Assembly: GCA_016872595.1 (NCBI GenBank)
Contig: VGZJ01000011.1
Location: 1 to 46,086, forward strand
From: Planctomycetota bacterium
GTDB lineage: Bacteria; Planctomycetota; Planctomycetia; Gemmatales; Gemmataceae
DNA: 46,086 nucleotides
Reading direction: 5' to 3'
The notes under the pieces were generated by a model. It had not been told where the DNA came from. It was given only the letters and a program-made list of their open reading frames with translations, and ran no database searches. The first letter of the stretch is position 1, and each line of letters starts with the position of its first letter. A program made the translations under genes and the position numbers. This document shows, one piece after another, positions 7,937 to 16,419 of the stretch.

Positions 7937-8467
7937 ATGACCCGCTTCGGCCCCGTGTTGCTCGCCGCGCTCGTCCCGCTCGCGCTCGTCGCGCAAGAGA
8001 AGAAGGACGAACTCAAACTCGCGCCGTTCGCGTCGAAGGCCGGGAAGTTCACGGTCGCTCTGCCGGGAACACCCGTCGAGAAGACCGCGACCGCGAAGGC
8101 CAAGTCCGGCGATATCCCGGTGAACACGTTCGCCGTCGATCTCAAGGACCGTGCGTTTATCGTCACCTACACCGACTTCGCTGCGGGCAGCATCGACGCG
8201 GACGCAAACAAGTTCCTCTCCGGAGTGATCGAGCGGAACGCTGGGCACTTGAAGGGGAAGCTCGCGGGTGACGAGAAGGCGGCGCTCGGCAAGGGCAAGC
8301 ACCCGGCGCGCGACATCCGAATCGAGTACGGGAACAAGCAGACCTACCGCGCGCGGGTCGCGCTCGTCGGCACGCGGCTCTATCAGGTGGTCGCCATCGG
8401 TCCGGACGAGTTTACCAAGAGCAAGACCGCGGACGACTTTTTCAAGTCGTTCGCCATCGACGAGTGA
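7937..8467 (+). CDS. Secreted protein similar to its divergent neighbour
   Basis: The 176-residue product has a clear signal peptide (MTRFGPVLLAALVPLALVAQ, cut probably near residue 19-20). The mature part has GKFTVALPGTPVEK, AFIVTYTDF and, at the end, RLYQVVAIGPDEF ... DDFFKSFAIDE. These blocks line up with the outer domain of the anchored zinc-ribbon protein at 6964-7830. The two genes diverge from a 106-base gap and may share control. No enzyme motif is visible. It is likely periplasmic or at the cell surface. Confidence 0.85.
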   Translation: MTRFGPVLLAALVPLALVAQEKKDELKLAPFASKAGKFTVALPGTPVEKTATAKAKSGDIPVNTFAVDLKDRAFIVTYTDFAAGSIDADANKFLSGVIERNAGHLKGKLAGDEKAALGKGKHPARDIRIEYGNKQTYRARVALVGTRLYQVVAIGPDEFTKSKTADDFFKSFAIDE

Positions 8468-8487
8468 CGCGCGCCGCGCGTGGCCCT

Positions 8488-8835
8488 TTAAATCGCCTCG
8501 GGGCCGCGCTCGCCGGTTCGGATGCGGATGCAGTCCTCCAGCGGCAGGATGAAGATCTTGCCGTCCCCGATGCGGCCCTCCGGCCCGGTGCGCGCCGCGG
8601 CCATGATCGCGTTCACGGTCGGCTCCACGAAGTCCTCGTTCACCGCGATCTGCAACTGCACCTTGCGCAGCATGTTTACGGTCAACTCGTGGCCGCGGTA
8701 CACTTCCGTGTGGCCCTTCTGCCGGCCGAAACCGAGCACGTCCACGATGGTGAGGCGGAACACTTCCACTTTGTTCAGCGCCTCCTTCACCGCGTCGAGC
8801 TTGGACGGTTGAATAATGGCGAGGATCAGTTTCAT
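8488..8835 (-). CDS. glnB: PII nitrogen-regulatory protein (GlnB/GlnK family)
   Basis: The ATG at 8835 gives 115 residues; the frame runs further upstream without support. It starts MKLILAIIQPSKLDAVKEAL, has the T-loop GFGRQKGHTEVYRGHE (35-50), then IGDGKIF and the C-terminal signature CIRIRTGE. PII trimers sense ATP/ADP and 2-oxoglutarate and control ammonium transport and glutamine synthesis. The residue at the enterobacterial uridylylation site (Tyr51) is leucine here, so that modification is not expected, although Tyr46 is kept. No amtB or glnA is adjacent. GlnB and GlnK cannot be told apart from this alone. The gene converges with the secreted protein to its left. Confidence 0.93.
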   Translation of the reverse strand: MKLILAIIQPSKLDAVKEALNKVEVFRLTIVDVLGFGRQKGHTEVYRGHELTVNMLRKVQLQIAVNEDFVEPTVNAIMAAARTGPEGRIGDGKIFILPLEDCIRIRTGERGPEAI

Positions 8836-8950
8836 TGTGTCAGGTTCCGGCGGCGCGCGGGCGGTCCCGTCAGCGTAGTCGCGCGGCGTGGCGATACAAG
8901 CGGCACGCGGGGCGTGTCCACGTTCCGAACCCCTTGCTAACTTGAACCGG

Positions 8951-10552
8951 ATGCGCACCGTCGTTCTGCTCGCCCTTTATGCCGCGCTCTGCGCGCTGGG
9001 TACGTACCAGTCCTTCCGCCCGATGTTCGATTCCGATTTCGCCGCGGCCCAGTCCGAACGCGGCGACGGGATGCTGAACCACTACATCCTCGAAAACTCG
9101 TGGCTCAGCCTCACGGACCCGTCGTACCGCGGCACGTTCATTACGGGGCCGTACTGCTACCCCGAGCGCGGCACGATGTACTACTCCGAGACCCTGTGGG
9201 GTTCGGCCCCGGTGTACTGGGCCCTGCGCGTCGCGCTACCGTACGACCTCGCGTACTCGTGGTGGCAGATCGTCCTGTCCGCGATCAACTTCGTCGCGTT
9301 CGTGGTGGTCGCGCGCTGGTTCCGGCTCGCGCACGTCCTCGTGATGGGGGGCGCGTACTTCTGGGCGTACTCGGTCGCCGCTATCGCGCAACTCCCGCAC
9401 CAGCAGATGATCTGCAAGTTCTGGATGCTGTTCGCGGTGTGGTACTCCTGCGCGCTCGTTGCCGAACCGACCCTACGCGCGCTGAACCGGGCCGCGGCGA
9501 GCGTTTTCCTTCAGTGCCTCACCGGGTTTTACCTCGGCTGGTTCTTGGTGGTCGCGCTCGTTGTGTTCGTGCCCTCACTCATCGTGCTGACCCCGGGCGC
9601 GGGGCGCGCGCTTCTCGCTTTCGTGCGCGCGCGATTCGGCGCGATCGTACGGAGCGTACTGGTGTGGGGCGCGCTAATGGCGGCGCTGTTCGCGCCGTAC
9701 TCGATTGTGAATCGCGGGGCGACGCGCACCTTCGGCGACTGTTCGCTGCCGCGTCTCACACACTGGCTGGCCGGGATTCCGGGGTCGAAGTGGGAACAGA
9801 CGCTTTTGCCGTACTGTGAACCGTCGCTGTACCTGAGCCAGTTGTTCTCGGGGTTCGCGATCGTCGTGCTGATGCTGGCGGCCGCGGCGCACCTCGTGGT
9901 GGTGCGCCGCGGCCGCGCAGCCCCGTGGCCGGTAGCGATGGCCGCGCTCGTCACCGCGGGCGCGTGGTTCGCCCTCACCATTACCGGCGAACCGTACACG
10001 AAGGATTCGTTGTGGCGCGTGGCCCGGATGTTCCCCGGCGGGCACGCGGTTCGCGTCCTCGGGCGCATCCATATCGTCGTGTACCTGTTCGGGCTACTTG
10101 GCGGCTTGCTCTGGCTGCACGCGCTCGGCGAGCGGATTCGCTATGCGTGGCTGCGCGCGGCCGTGTTCGTGCCGCTGATGGCGGTGTTGGTGTACGAGCA
10201 ACTGGGCACGAAGCCGCAGCACTTCGCCCGCGACGACTTCTACCCGCACGTGGAGCGCACCGCCGCCGACCTGCGCGGGGCCGACGTCGGCTACGTAGTG
10301 CCGTTCTTCGTGGACCAGAAGGGCGTCGTCCACGTCGGCCCCTACGGAACGGTGTTCGCGATGTGGGTGGCGATGCGCGCGAACGTGCCCATCGTGAACG
10401 GCTACAGCGGCACCATGCCGCCGGGGTTCCTCAGCTTCGACGGGTCGTCCGACGACCAGATTCGCACGTGGCTCCGCGGCCGTTACCGCGGCACCGTGCG
10501 CGTCGTCGATTGGACGAAGCCCGGCACCTACCGCGAGATCGTGATCGAGTAG
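8951..10552 (+). CDS. Large multi-pass membrane protein, GT-C-like
   Basis: The ATG at 8951 gives 533 residues and puts a hydrophobic segment (RTVVLLALYAALCALGTY) at the N-terminus. The frame is open further upstream but that part is arginine-rich and unlikely. About ten to twelve hydrophobic segments follow, with a soluble C-terminal domain from about residue 410 (HFARDDFYPHVERTAADL ... YREIVIE). An acidic loop directly after the first helix (FRPMFDSDFAAAQSE) recalls the first loop of GT-C glycosyltransferases, which use lipid-linked sugars. That assignment is tentative. The gene ends two bases before the convergent family protein's stop. Confidence 0.8.
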   Translation: MRTVVLLALYAALCALGTYQSFRPMFDSDFAAAQSERGDGMLNHYILENSWLSLTDPSYRGTFITGPYCYPERGTMYYSETLWGSAPVYWALRVALPYDLAYSWWQIVLSAINFVAFVVVARWFRLAHVLVMGGAYFWAYSVAAIAQLPHQQMICKFWMLFAVWYSCALVAEPTLRALNRAAASVFLQCLTGFYLGWFLVVALVVFVPSLIVLTPGAGRALLAFVRARFGAIVRSVLVWGALMAALFAPYSIVNRGATRTFGDCSLPRLTHWLAGIPGSKWEQTLLPYCEPSLYLSQLFSGFAIVVLMLAAAAHLVVVRRGRAAPWPVAMAALVTAGAWFALTITGEPYTKDSLWRVARMFPGGHAVRVLGRIHIVVYLFGLLGGLLWLHALGERIRYAWLRAAVFVPLMAVLVYEQLGTKPQHFARDDFYPHVERTAADLRGADVGYVVPFFVDQKGVVHVGPYGTVFAMWVAMRANVPIVNGYSGTMPPGFLSFDGSSDDQIRTWLRGRYRGTVRVVDWTKPGTYREIVIE

Positions 10553-10554
10553 GG

Positions 10555-11220
10555 TTATTCCTTGCCCAGAACGAGGTCGAGCGCCCAGCACCCGCGAACG
10601 TGCGTGGCGCTCGTTTCGCGTAGATGGTTGAGCAATTCGTCGCAATCGCACCCGGCGTCTTGTAGCGCGTCCGCGAGGATCGGGGCCGCGCTAAACTCGC
10701 GCGTGTCGTACATCTGCCGCGCGAGGGTGAGCGCCGTGTCTGTGCGCCAAGCGGGATCGAACGCTACCGGGCGGAAGGGGTTCCCGAAGATGTCGCGCAC
10801 CAGACTCGCTTGGCACGCACTCTCGGCCTCTTTCGCATCAAAAAACACTCGCCCGTTTCCGGCTGCCCACCCGAACGCGGCCGCGGCCGACTTCCCGAAG
10901 TCGTAGTCGGATCGATCTAGGTTCTTACGTGCGGCGTTCCACAATTGTGCGCCAAGGCACGACGCCGAGTTACTCGCGGTTTGGAGCACCTCGCCACCGA
11001 TGCGGTGGGCGCGCCCGCGCTCGCGGTCCTTCACGGCCCGATCCGCAAAGCTCTCGATAACGGGCAATATTTCTTCAAGCCGCGCGTCGTTCGCGAGCGC
11101 CCATGCGCGGCGACAGCACGCGCACATGAACAGCCGCAATTTCCGGTCGCTGGCCCTCGTGTGCAGGTGCCTGAACATCGCTTCGGGATCGTCGCACATT
11201 AGCCACTCGGCTTGATTCAT
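10555..11220 (-). CDS. Gemmata-type paralogous family protein, copy 2
   Basis: The ATG at 11220 gives 221 residues starting MNQAEWLMCDDPEAMFRHL. Next is RASDRKLRLFMCACCRRAW, the cysteine-bearing block usual in the family but absent from copy 1. The conserved end reads FGNPFRPVAFDPAWRTDTA, PILADALQDAGC and HVRGCWALDLVLGKE. It is thus closer to the typical family form than the 4578-5198 copy. The function is unknown. It starts 14 bases after the stop of the luciferase-like monooxygenase and could be the last gene of the long minus-strand run. Confidence 0.87.
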   Translation of the reverse strand: MNQAEWLMCDDPEAMFRHLHTRASDRKLRLFMCACCRRAWALANDARLEEILPVIESFADRAVKDRERGRAHRIGGEVLQTASNSASCLGAQLWNAARKNLDRSDYDFGKSAAAAFGWAAGNGRVFFDAKEAESACQASLVRDIFGNPFRPVAFDPAWRTDTALTLARQMYDTREFSAAPILADALQDAGCDCDELLNHLRETSATHVRGCWALDLVLGKE

Positions 11221-11234
11221 AGCGTTGCCTCCTC

Positions 11235-12263
11235 TCAGCGCCCCTTCTGAATCACGCACTCCGCGAAGCGCTCCATCTCCTCGAACTGCGGGCTGCATTG
11301 CAGCAGGAGCAGGTTCGCGCCGGCGGCCTCGAACGCGCGCACGCGGTCCTGCACCTGTTGCGGCGTGCCGACTAGCCCGCTGCGCAGGCCGCGGTTAGAG
11401 ACGCTGTAATCTTCGAGAGAAACCCGCTGTTCGAGTTGCGTTCCGGCCAACCATTGCTGATAGTTGTGGTAGCCGGCCTTCGATTGTTGCACGTCGGTGA
11501 TGCGGGTCAGTTCCGCCTTCGCTTCGGCCTCGGTGTTCCGCACGATGCTGTACCCCGCGACGCCGTAGATCATCGGCGGCAGGCCGAAGCCCTCGCGCCG
11601 CCGGCGCATGTCGGCGATCTTCTCCGCGATCCGCTCCGGCGGGTCGCCGTGCATCACGTAGGCATCGCAGGTGCGCGCGATCAGGTTCTTCGCGGCCTCG
11701 GACTCGCCGCCCGCGTAGATCACCGGCCGCGGCCGGCTCGCCGGCTTCGGCTGAAGCACGTTGTCGTTCACTTTGTAGAACTTGCCCTCGAAGCTGAAGT
11801 GATCCTGCTTCCACACGCCGTCGACCACGGACAGCCACTCCGCGGTGCGGGCGTAGCGGTCGTCGTGCTGCTCGAAGTGGACGCCGTACTTGGTGGCCTC
11901 GTCCTTCCACCAACTCGAAACGACGTTGAGCGACAACCGCCCGCCGCCGCCGATGTGGTCGATGTTCGCGGCCTGCTTCGCCAGAAGCGCCGGGTTGTGG
12001 AACGTCGGCCGCACCGCGACCATCAGTTCCAGCTTTGATGTAACCGCCATGAGCGCCGCCGCGGTGCTCCACGCATCGAGCGACGGAGCCTCTTCGCCCT
12101 TGATGTCATTGAGGTTCAACTCCGCAACCAGCGACAGATCGAACCCAATCTGCTCGCTCCGAATGGCGAGCTTCTTGGAGTACTCCCAAGTGGGAGTCAT
12201 GTTCTCGTCGTCAACATTGCGGAGCCAGCCGCCAAACACCGGCATCCAGTATCCGTATCGCAT
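11235..12263 (-). CDS. LLM-class flavin-dependent monooxygenase (SsuD-like)
   Basis: The protein has 342 residues and begins MRYGYWMPVFGGWLRNV. AELNLNDIKG, the block MVAVRPTFHNPALLAKQAA, the GRLSLNVVSSWWKDEA segment and YAGGESEAAK are typical of bacterial luciferase-like, FMNH2-dependent monooxygenases, closest by eye to the alkanesulfonate monooxygenase group. Such enzymes need a separate flavin reductase, and none is nearby. The substrate is unknown. The gene lies directly after the ATP-grasp gene, separated by 66 bases containing a palindromic repeat that may end or stabilise the transcript. Confidence 0.9.
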   Translation of the reverse strand: MRYGYWMPVFGGWLRNVDDENMTPTWEYSKKLAIRSEQIGFDLSLVAELNLNDIKGEEAPSLDAWSTAAALMAVTSKLELMVAVRPTFHNPALLAKQAANIDHIGGGGRLSLNVVSSWWKDEATKYGVHFEQHDDRYARTAEWLSVVDGVWKQDHFSFEGKFYKVNDNVLQPKPASRPRPVIYAGGESEAAKNLIARTCDAYVMHGDPPERIAEKIADMRRRREGFGLPPMIYGVAGYSIVRNTEAEAKAELTRITDVQQSKAGYHNYQQWLAGTQLEQRVSLEDYSVSNRGLRSGLVGTPQQVQDRVRAFEAAGANLLLLQCSPQFEEMERFAECVIQKGR

Positions 12264-12276
12264 GTTTGTCTTTCTG

Positions 12277-12347
12277 GGTGAGCGGGGGGCGTAAGCCCCC
12301 TGTTCAGTGTGTAGCTCTCGAACAGGGGCTTACGCCACCCGCTCGCC
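12277..12347. repeat. Palindromic element, copy A, overlapping a gene end
   Basis: The left arm 12277-12305 and right arm 12320-12347 are inverted copies (GGTGAGCGGGGGGCG against CCACCCGCTCGCC), with one mismatch pair near the GGG run, one at the outer arm, and a one-base length difference. The loop is 14 bases. A related element lies at 23566-23640. The right arm covers the last codons and the stop of the ATP-grasp gene at 12330. In RNA it would form a strong stem of about 27 bp. Confidence 0.85.
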
Positions 12348-13292
12348 AGCTCTCATCACCAAGTAATCCACCAACCGAGCGAACGGGTCGAACCCGACCA
12401 CGTTCACAGCGTCGGCGACGAAGTTGGACAGCGCGTTGATGTCGTAATAGACGATGCCGCCGTCGCGGTCGTCGATCATGTACTCGATGCCGCCCACGTC
12501 GATGCCCGCGGTCTGCATGATCGTCTCGCACGCAGCGATCGCTTTCGGCGGCGGGGTATAGCCTTGCACCTTCAGCCCGGTCTTCGGCGCGTCGATGGCA
12601 CACGCCCCGCGCACCAGTTCCACGCCGTCGGCGCGCTGGCAGATGTCCGCAGGGCACAGGTTGAACGATTCGCCCGTCGTGTAGACCTTGATCGCGTAAA
12701 GGAACTTGCCGCCGAGCGTTTCGACGCGGGTGATGTGCCCGCCGCGCGCCGGAACGAACTCCTGCACGAGCGCTGTGTGATCGACTCCGAAATCGAAGCC
12801 GTTCGCCGTGGCCGTGGTCGCCAGCGAGTCGCGCGAGGCGTACTTCACGATGCCCGCGCCGCTGCCGCCGATGTTCGCCTTCACGACGACTGGGAACCGC
12901 AGTCCCTCGCTCGCCTCGACTACCTTAGAGGCGTGATTCACGACCCGCGCCCGCGGGTACGGCAGGCCTAGCGCTTCGAGCAGCGTGAGCTGCCGCGCCT
13001 TGGAAATCTCGATGGAGAACCCGTTAAGCCCGTTTACGACGGGCACGCCGAGGCGCTCGAGGTGGGCCATGAACCCGACCGTGAAGAACATCCCCTGCAC
13101 CCCGCCGCGTAGGTACGCCGAAGGGCTCATGCGGTTGAAGACTAGAGAATACGGCGACTCCTTTTCGCGCGGGTCGTAGCAGTGCGCCCGCGGGTCGAGC
13201 CGCACGAACGGGATGTCGCGCCGCTCCAGCTCTGCGAACAGCGGGCGGAACCAGTCGGGGTGCTCGTGGTAAATCGCGAACGGCTTCGGCAT
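12330..13292 (-). CDS. ATP-grasp (RimK-like) ligase
   Basis: This 320-residue protein has the ATP-grasp layout. An N-terminal domain (KPFAIYHEHPDWFRPLFAEL) is followed by the ATP-binding region with FPVVVKANIGGSGAGIV (lysine and glycine-rich loop) and LVQEFVPARGGHITRVE. The metal-binding end is GGIEYMIDDRDGGIVYYDIN with an Asn near ALSNFV. Such enzymes join a carboxylate to an amine or thiol through an acyl phosphate. The substrate is unknown. The last residues (AGERVA) and the stop are supplied by the palindromic element, so the original C-terminus may have been altered. Confidence 0.85.
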   Translation of the reverse strand: MPKPFAIYHEHPDWFRPLFAELERRDIPFVRLDPRAHCYDPREKESPYSLVFNRMSPSAYLRGGVQGMFFTVGFMAHLERLGVPVVNGLNGFSIEISKARQLTLLEALGLPYPRARVVNHASKVVEASEGLRFPVVVKANIGGSGAGIVKYASRDSLATTATANGFDFGVDHTALVQEFVPARGGHITRVETLGGKFLYAIKVYTTGESFNLCPADICQRADGVELVRGACAIDAPKTGLKVQGYTPPPKAIAACETIMQTAGIDVGGIEYMIDDRDGGIVYYDINALSNFVADAVNVVGFDPFARLVDYLVMRAGERVA

Positions 13293-13328
13293 GACGCGCC
13301 CTCAAGGGATGCCGACGATTGTAGCCCG

Positions 13329-14246
13329 TCAAGCCGCTTGCGGCTTCGCGAGCTTGAACCATTCGATTGTGGCTCGCAACCCATCCTGCAGTGACGTGCC
13401 GGCACGGTCCGGTAGCAGGCGCGCGAGTTTCGACACGTCAAGAACCTTCGACCGCGCCCCAACGTACTTCGAGGCGTCGTACTCGATCCGTGCCGGGTCG
13501 TAGTCGATCAGTTCGCAGATGGCGCGCGCGAAGTCGCGGATCGAATGCTCTTCGCCGGAACCGATGTTCACAATGTCGTTATCAACGGCTGCGGCGAGCC
13601 GAACAGCGGCGTTAACGAAGTCGTCAACGTAGACGAGTTCGCGCTTTTGGTGGCCATCGCCCCACAAGGTTGCCGCCGGCCCGCCGACCCGCGCCGCGAG
13701 CAGCTTGCGGATCAGGTCGAAAATGAAGTGCATCTGCCGGCCGTCGGTGTGATAGCCGGGGCCGTACAGCGTCGACGGAACTAGGTACAAGTAGCGCAGC
13801 CCGAACTGTGACGCGAGCGCGCGCAGCCCGACGAGCAACATGCGCTTCGTCATGGCATAGGAGTAGAGGCTGTCAATCGGTGTGCCGCTGAGATACTGCT
13901 CTTCTACGAGAGGCAATTCGGGCGCGTAGGAGCAACTGGTTCCCATCGCTACGAGCTTCGCGTGCGGTTGGTGCCGATGCCACCAGTCGAGAACAGCGGT
14001 ATTGATCTGCTGGTTCCTGATCCACTGCTCGCCGGGGTGCCGCAGGCAGAAGTCGCCCGCCTGCGTCCATGCCGCGAGATGGTAAATCGCATCAAAGCGC
14101 TCGCCGTTGTACTCCACTAGCGGTCGGTGTGCGGTCAGATCGGCGTTGCGCGAACTCAGCACGGTAACAGTGCAGCCGTCCGCGCGCAGCCGGCGCACGA
14201 GGGCCGTGCCGAGGAACCCGGTGCCGCCGGTCACGAGGATGCGCAT
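13329..14246 (-). CDS. NAD-dependent epimerase/reductase, GDP-fucose-synthase-like
   Basis: Starting at the ATG at 14246 it has 305 residues; a GTG one codon earlier is also possible. It shows ILVTGGTGFLG (NAD-binding glycine motif), MGTSCSYAP with the catalytic Ser region, and YSYAMTK with the Tyr-x3-Lys pair. GYHTDGRQMHFIFDLIRK and the GSGEEHSIRDFA end also fit the short-chain extended family. It looks most like GDP-4-keto-6-deoxymannose epimerase/reductases (Fcl). With GDP-heptose genes in the same run, a GDP-heptose derivative is a reasonable substrate guess. Its ATG shares a base with the previous TGA (TGATG). Confidence 0.88.
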   Translation of the reverse strand: MRILVTGGTGFLGTALVRRLRADGCTVTVLSSRNADLTAHRPLVEYNGERFDAIYHLAAWTQAGDFCLRHPGEQWIRNQQINTAVLDWWHRHQPHAKLVAMGTSCSYAPELPLVEEQYLSGTPIDSLYSYAMTKRMLLVGLRALASQFGLRYLYLVPSTLYGPGYHTDGRQMHFIFDLIRKLLAARVGGPAATLWGDGHQKRELVYVDDFVNAAVRLAAAVDNDIVNIGSGEEHSIRDFARAICELIDYDPARIEYDASKYVGARSKVLDVSKLARLLPDRAGTSLQDGLRATIEWFKLAKPQAA

Positions 14247-15457
14247 CACGCGGCCCCCGCGTCAACCGGGAAATAGAACTGCACGCCGCGATCAACTAGA
14301 TGTTGATTGTTGGCAAGAATCTCGTTCTTGAAGTTCCACGCGAGTACGTAGTACACATCCGGCGGCGCGGGTAACTCGTCCTCCATCACGATCGGAATGT
14401 GCATTCCGGGTGATACCAGCCCCCGGCGTAAGCGGTTCTTCTCCACGAGGCACGACACGCGCTCGCGCCCCACGCCGAAGTAGTTGAGCAGGGTGTTGCC
14501 CTTCACGGGCGCACCCATGCCGAACACGCGCTGCCCGCGCCGTGCCCACGAATCGAGGTACGCGACATCACGTTCCTTCACCTCGCGCACGCGCGCCGCG
14601 AAGCGCTGGTAGTGCGCGAGCTCGTTGCAGCCGCTCGCACTTTCCGCCGCGATGTATCCGCGGAGCCGCGCCGACGGTTGGTGCGTGCCGGCGTGCGAGG
14701 CGAACGCGATCATCGAGCCGCCGTGGATTGGTGAGAGGTAGCAATCGTGAATCTCGAGCCCGTGGCGCGCGAGGAGCGCACTCAGGTTGCGGAGGTTGTA
14801 ATACAGCAAGTGTTCGTGATAGATTTGATCGAAGGCGAGGTTCTCGACGATCTTCTTCATGTAGAGAAACTGAACCACGAACGTGCCGCTCGGCGAGAGG
14901 CACTCGCGCACGGCCGCGGTCACGGAGTGTAGTTCCTCCAAGTGGAAAAACACGCCGGCAGCGTTGATTACGTCGAACCGCCGGCCGATCTCGTGTGCAG
15001 ATTGTCCGTTGAAGAACACGTTGAGCGTGGGCACGCCGGCCGCGTTCGCCAGCGCCGCGGTCGTCTTACTCGATTCGACGCCGAGCACGTCAAATCCCAA
15101 CGCCTGAAAGTGCTTGAGTTGGGTTCCGTCGTTCGACCCGATGTCCAGCACACTCTTGCACGCAGAATCGATCCGCGAGTCCACCTCGTGCGCGACCCGT
15201 GCGAAGTGTGCGCTCAGCGACTTGGTCACACCGGATAAATAGGTGTGGTCGCCGAACATCACTTCCTTCTTGACCGTGAAATCGAGTTGCGCGGTCGCAC
15301 ACGCGCGGCAGTACACGAGTCGAAGCGGGTAGCGCGGCTCGGTGCCGGCCTCCTCGGGCTTGAGGAAGTGGTTGCACCACGGTTGCTCGCCCAAGTCGAG
15401 TACCGGCTCCAGATCGGTTTCGTCGCACACGCGGCAGATCATGACGTCCCTGCACAT
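14246..15457 (-). CDS. Sugar C-methyltransferase-like SAM enzyme
   Basis: The ATG at 15457 gives 403 residues and overlaps the previous stop as TGATG; an internal ATG at 15442 is an alternative. The N-terminus has a four-cysteine zinc unit (CRVC ... YCRACA). The SAM domain carries SVLDIGSNDGTQLKHF. The C-terminal third has GAPVKGNTLLNYFGV and VYYVLAWNFKNEILA, typical of the last domain of TylC3/NovU-type enzymes that add a methyl to carbon of nucleotide-linked keto-sugars. It is likely cytoplasmic. An upstream extension to 15865 in the same frame is arginine-rich shadow sequence and is excluded. Confidence 0.88.
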   Translation of the reverse strand: MCRDVMICRVCDETDLEPVLDLGEQPWCNHFLKPEEAGTEPRYPLRLVYCRACATAQLDFTVKKEVMFGDHTYLSGVTKSLSAHFARVAHEVDSRIDSACKSVLDIGSNDGTQLKHFQALGFDVLGVESSKTTAALANAAGVPTLNVFFNGQSAHEIGRRFDVINAAGVFFHLEELHSVTAAVRECLSPSGTFVVQFLYMKKIVENLAFDQIYHEHLLYYNLRNLSALLARHGLEIHDCYLSPIHGGSMIAFASHAGTHQPSARLRGYIAAESASGCNELAHYQRFAARVREVKERDVAYLDSWARRGQRVFGMGAPVKGNTLLNYFGVGRERVSCLVEKNRLRRGLVSPGMHIPIVMEDELPAPPDVYYVLAWNFKNEILANNQHLVDRGVQFYFPVDAGAA

Positions 15458-16419
15458 CACAGGTGTTGGCGGGCCATCCACAACGACGCGCCGCCGTGGC
15501 GCAGTCGCCCGCGCGAGTGCAACCAGTGAACCGGCAGCACCGGCTTCCACTCGGAGGAGTTGAGTAACAGCGTCGCGAGAAGGTATTGCTCGTTGTAGTA
15601 GTGCGCGCTGTACCCGGATTCGTACTCGAACGGTAATTGAATGTCGTGAACGTGAACGTACACGTTTCGCTTGATGAGCGGGAGCAGCGACAGATACAGG
15701 TGCGTGGTGTCGGTGCCGTTGAACGCGATGTGACTCCCGTCCCAGAACAGGATGTCGCCGTCGCGGAGCGCGGCGAACTCGCGCGCGTCTACGTCCTTCA
15801 CGTGCTTGTAGATGATTCGGTCCGCGACCGCGCCGATCTCGGCCCGCGGTTGCGGGTCGACACACACGAGTTCGCAGTTGATGTTGTGATCGCGGATCGC
15901 CATGCGAAAGAACTTTGTCGAGTTGCCGCTGCCGACCTCCAAGATGCGGCGCGGGCGCAGGCGCGCGGCTATCGCGTAAGCGGTGCGGGCGTCGTCGCGC
16001 TCGAACATTCCGTTGCCCCAGTGCGGGTCCACGTCGTTCACGCGCGCCGTCGGCAGTTCGTCGAGCGCGTCACAATACATGTGTGGCACGAGCAGTTTCA
16101 CGTTGCGATCAATGTCGGGCTTATGACGCTCGAACAGTTCCGCGACCGGTTGGTACACGTAGTCCGCCGGGTTCGGGCGAAACACGCCGGGGTAATCGAC
16201 CTTCACCTTGATGAAGAACGAACCGGGCACGCGCGGAATCTCAACCGGCTCGCATTGCGTCGCTTCGCGCGCGAACCGCTCGTCGGATTCCGTATCGGGT
16301 ACGTGTTCGCGCGGGGCCGGTGCGGGCCGGTGAAGCTGCCGCATCACCTTGCGGTAACTGGAGAGGCGCATCACACGCAGGTTCGCGCGGCTCAAACACC
16401 ATAGCACGAAGTTCGTCAC
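15457..16419 (-). CDS. Class I SAM methyltransferase
   Basis: Starting at GTG 16419, which overlaps the previous stop as GTGA, it has 320 residues; an ATG at 16371 is the fallback. The SAM-binding motif is RILEVGSGNSTKFF, followed by ELVCVDPQP and DILFWDGSH. The C-terminal half has RNVYVHVHDIQLPFEY and EQYLLATLLL. This resembles small methyltransferases found in polysaccharide clusters that act on sugar hydroxyls. The real acceptor is unknown. The sequence upstream of 16419 in this frame belongs to the neighbour. Confidence 0.82.
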   Translation of the reverse strand: MTNFVLWCLSRANLRVMRLSSYRKVMRQLHRPAPAPREHVPDTESDERFAREATQCEPVEIPRVPGSFFIKVKVDYPGVFRPNPADYVYQPVAELFERHKPDIDRNVKLLVPHMYCDALDELPTARVNDVDPHWGNGMFERDDARTAYAIAARLRPRRILEVGSGNSTKFFRMAIRDHNINCELVCVDPQPRAEIGAVADRIIYKHVKDVDAREFAALRDGDILFWDGSHIAFNGTDTTHLYLSLLPLIKRNVYVHVHDIQLPFEYESGYSAHYYNEQYLLATLLLNSSEWKPVLPVHWLHSRGRLRHGGASLWMARQHL

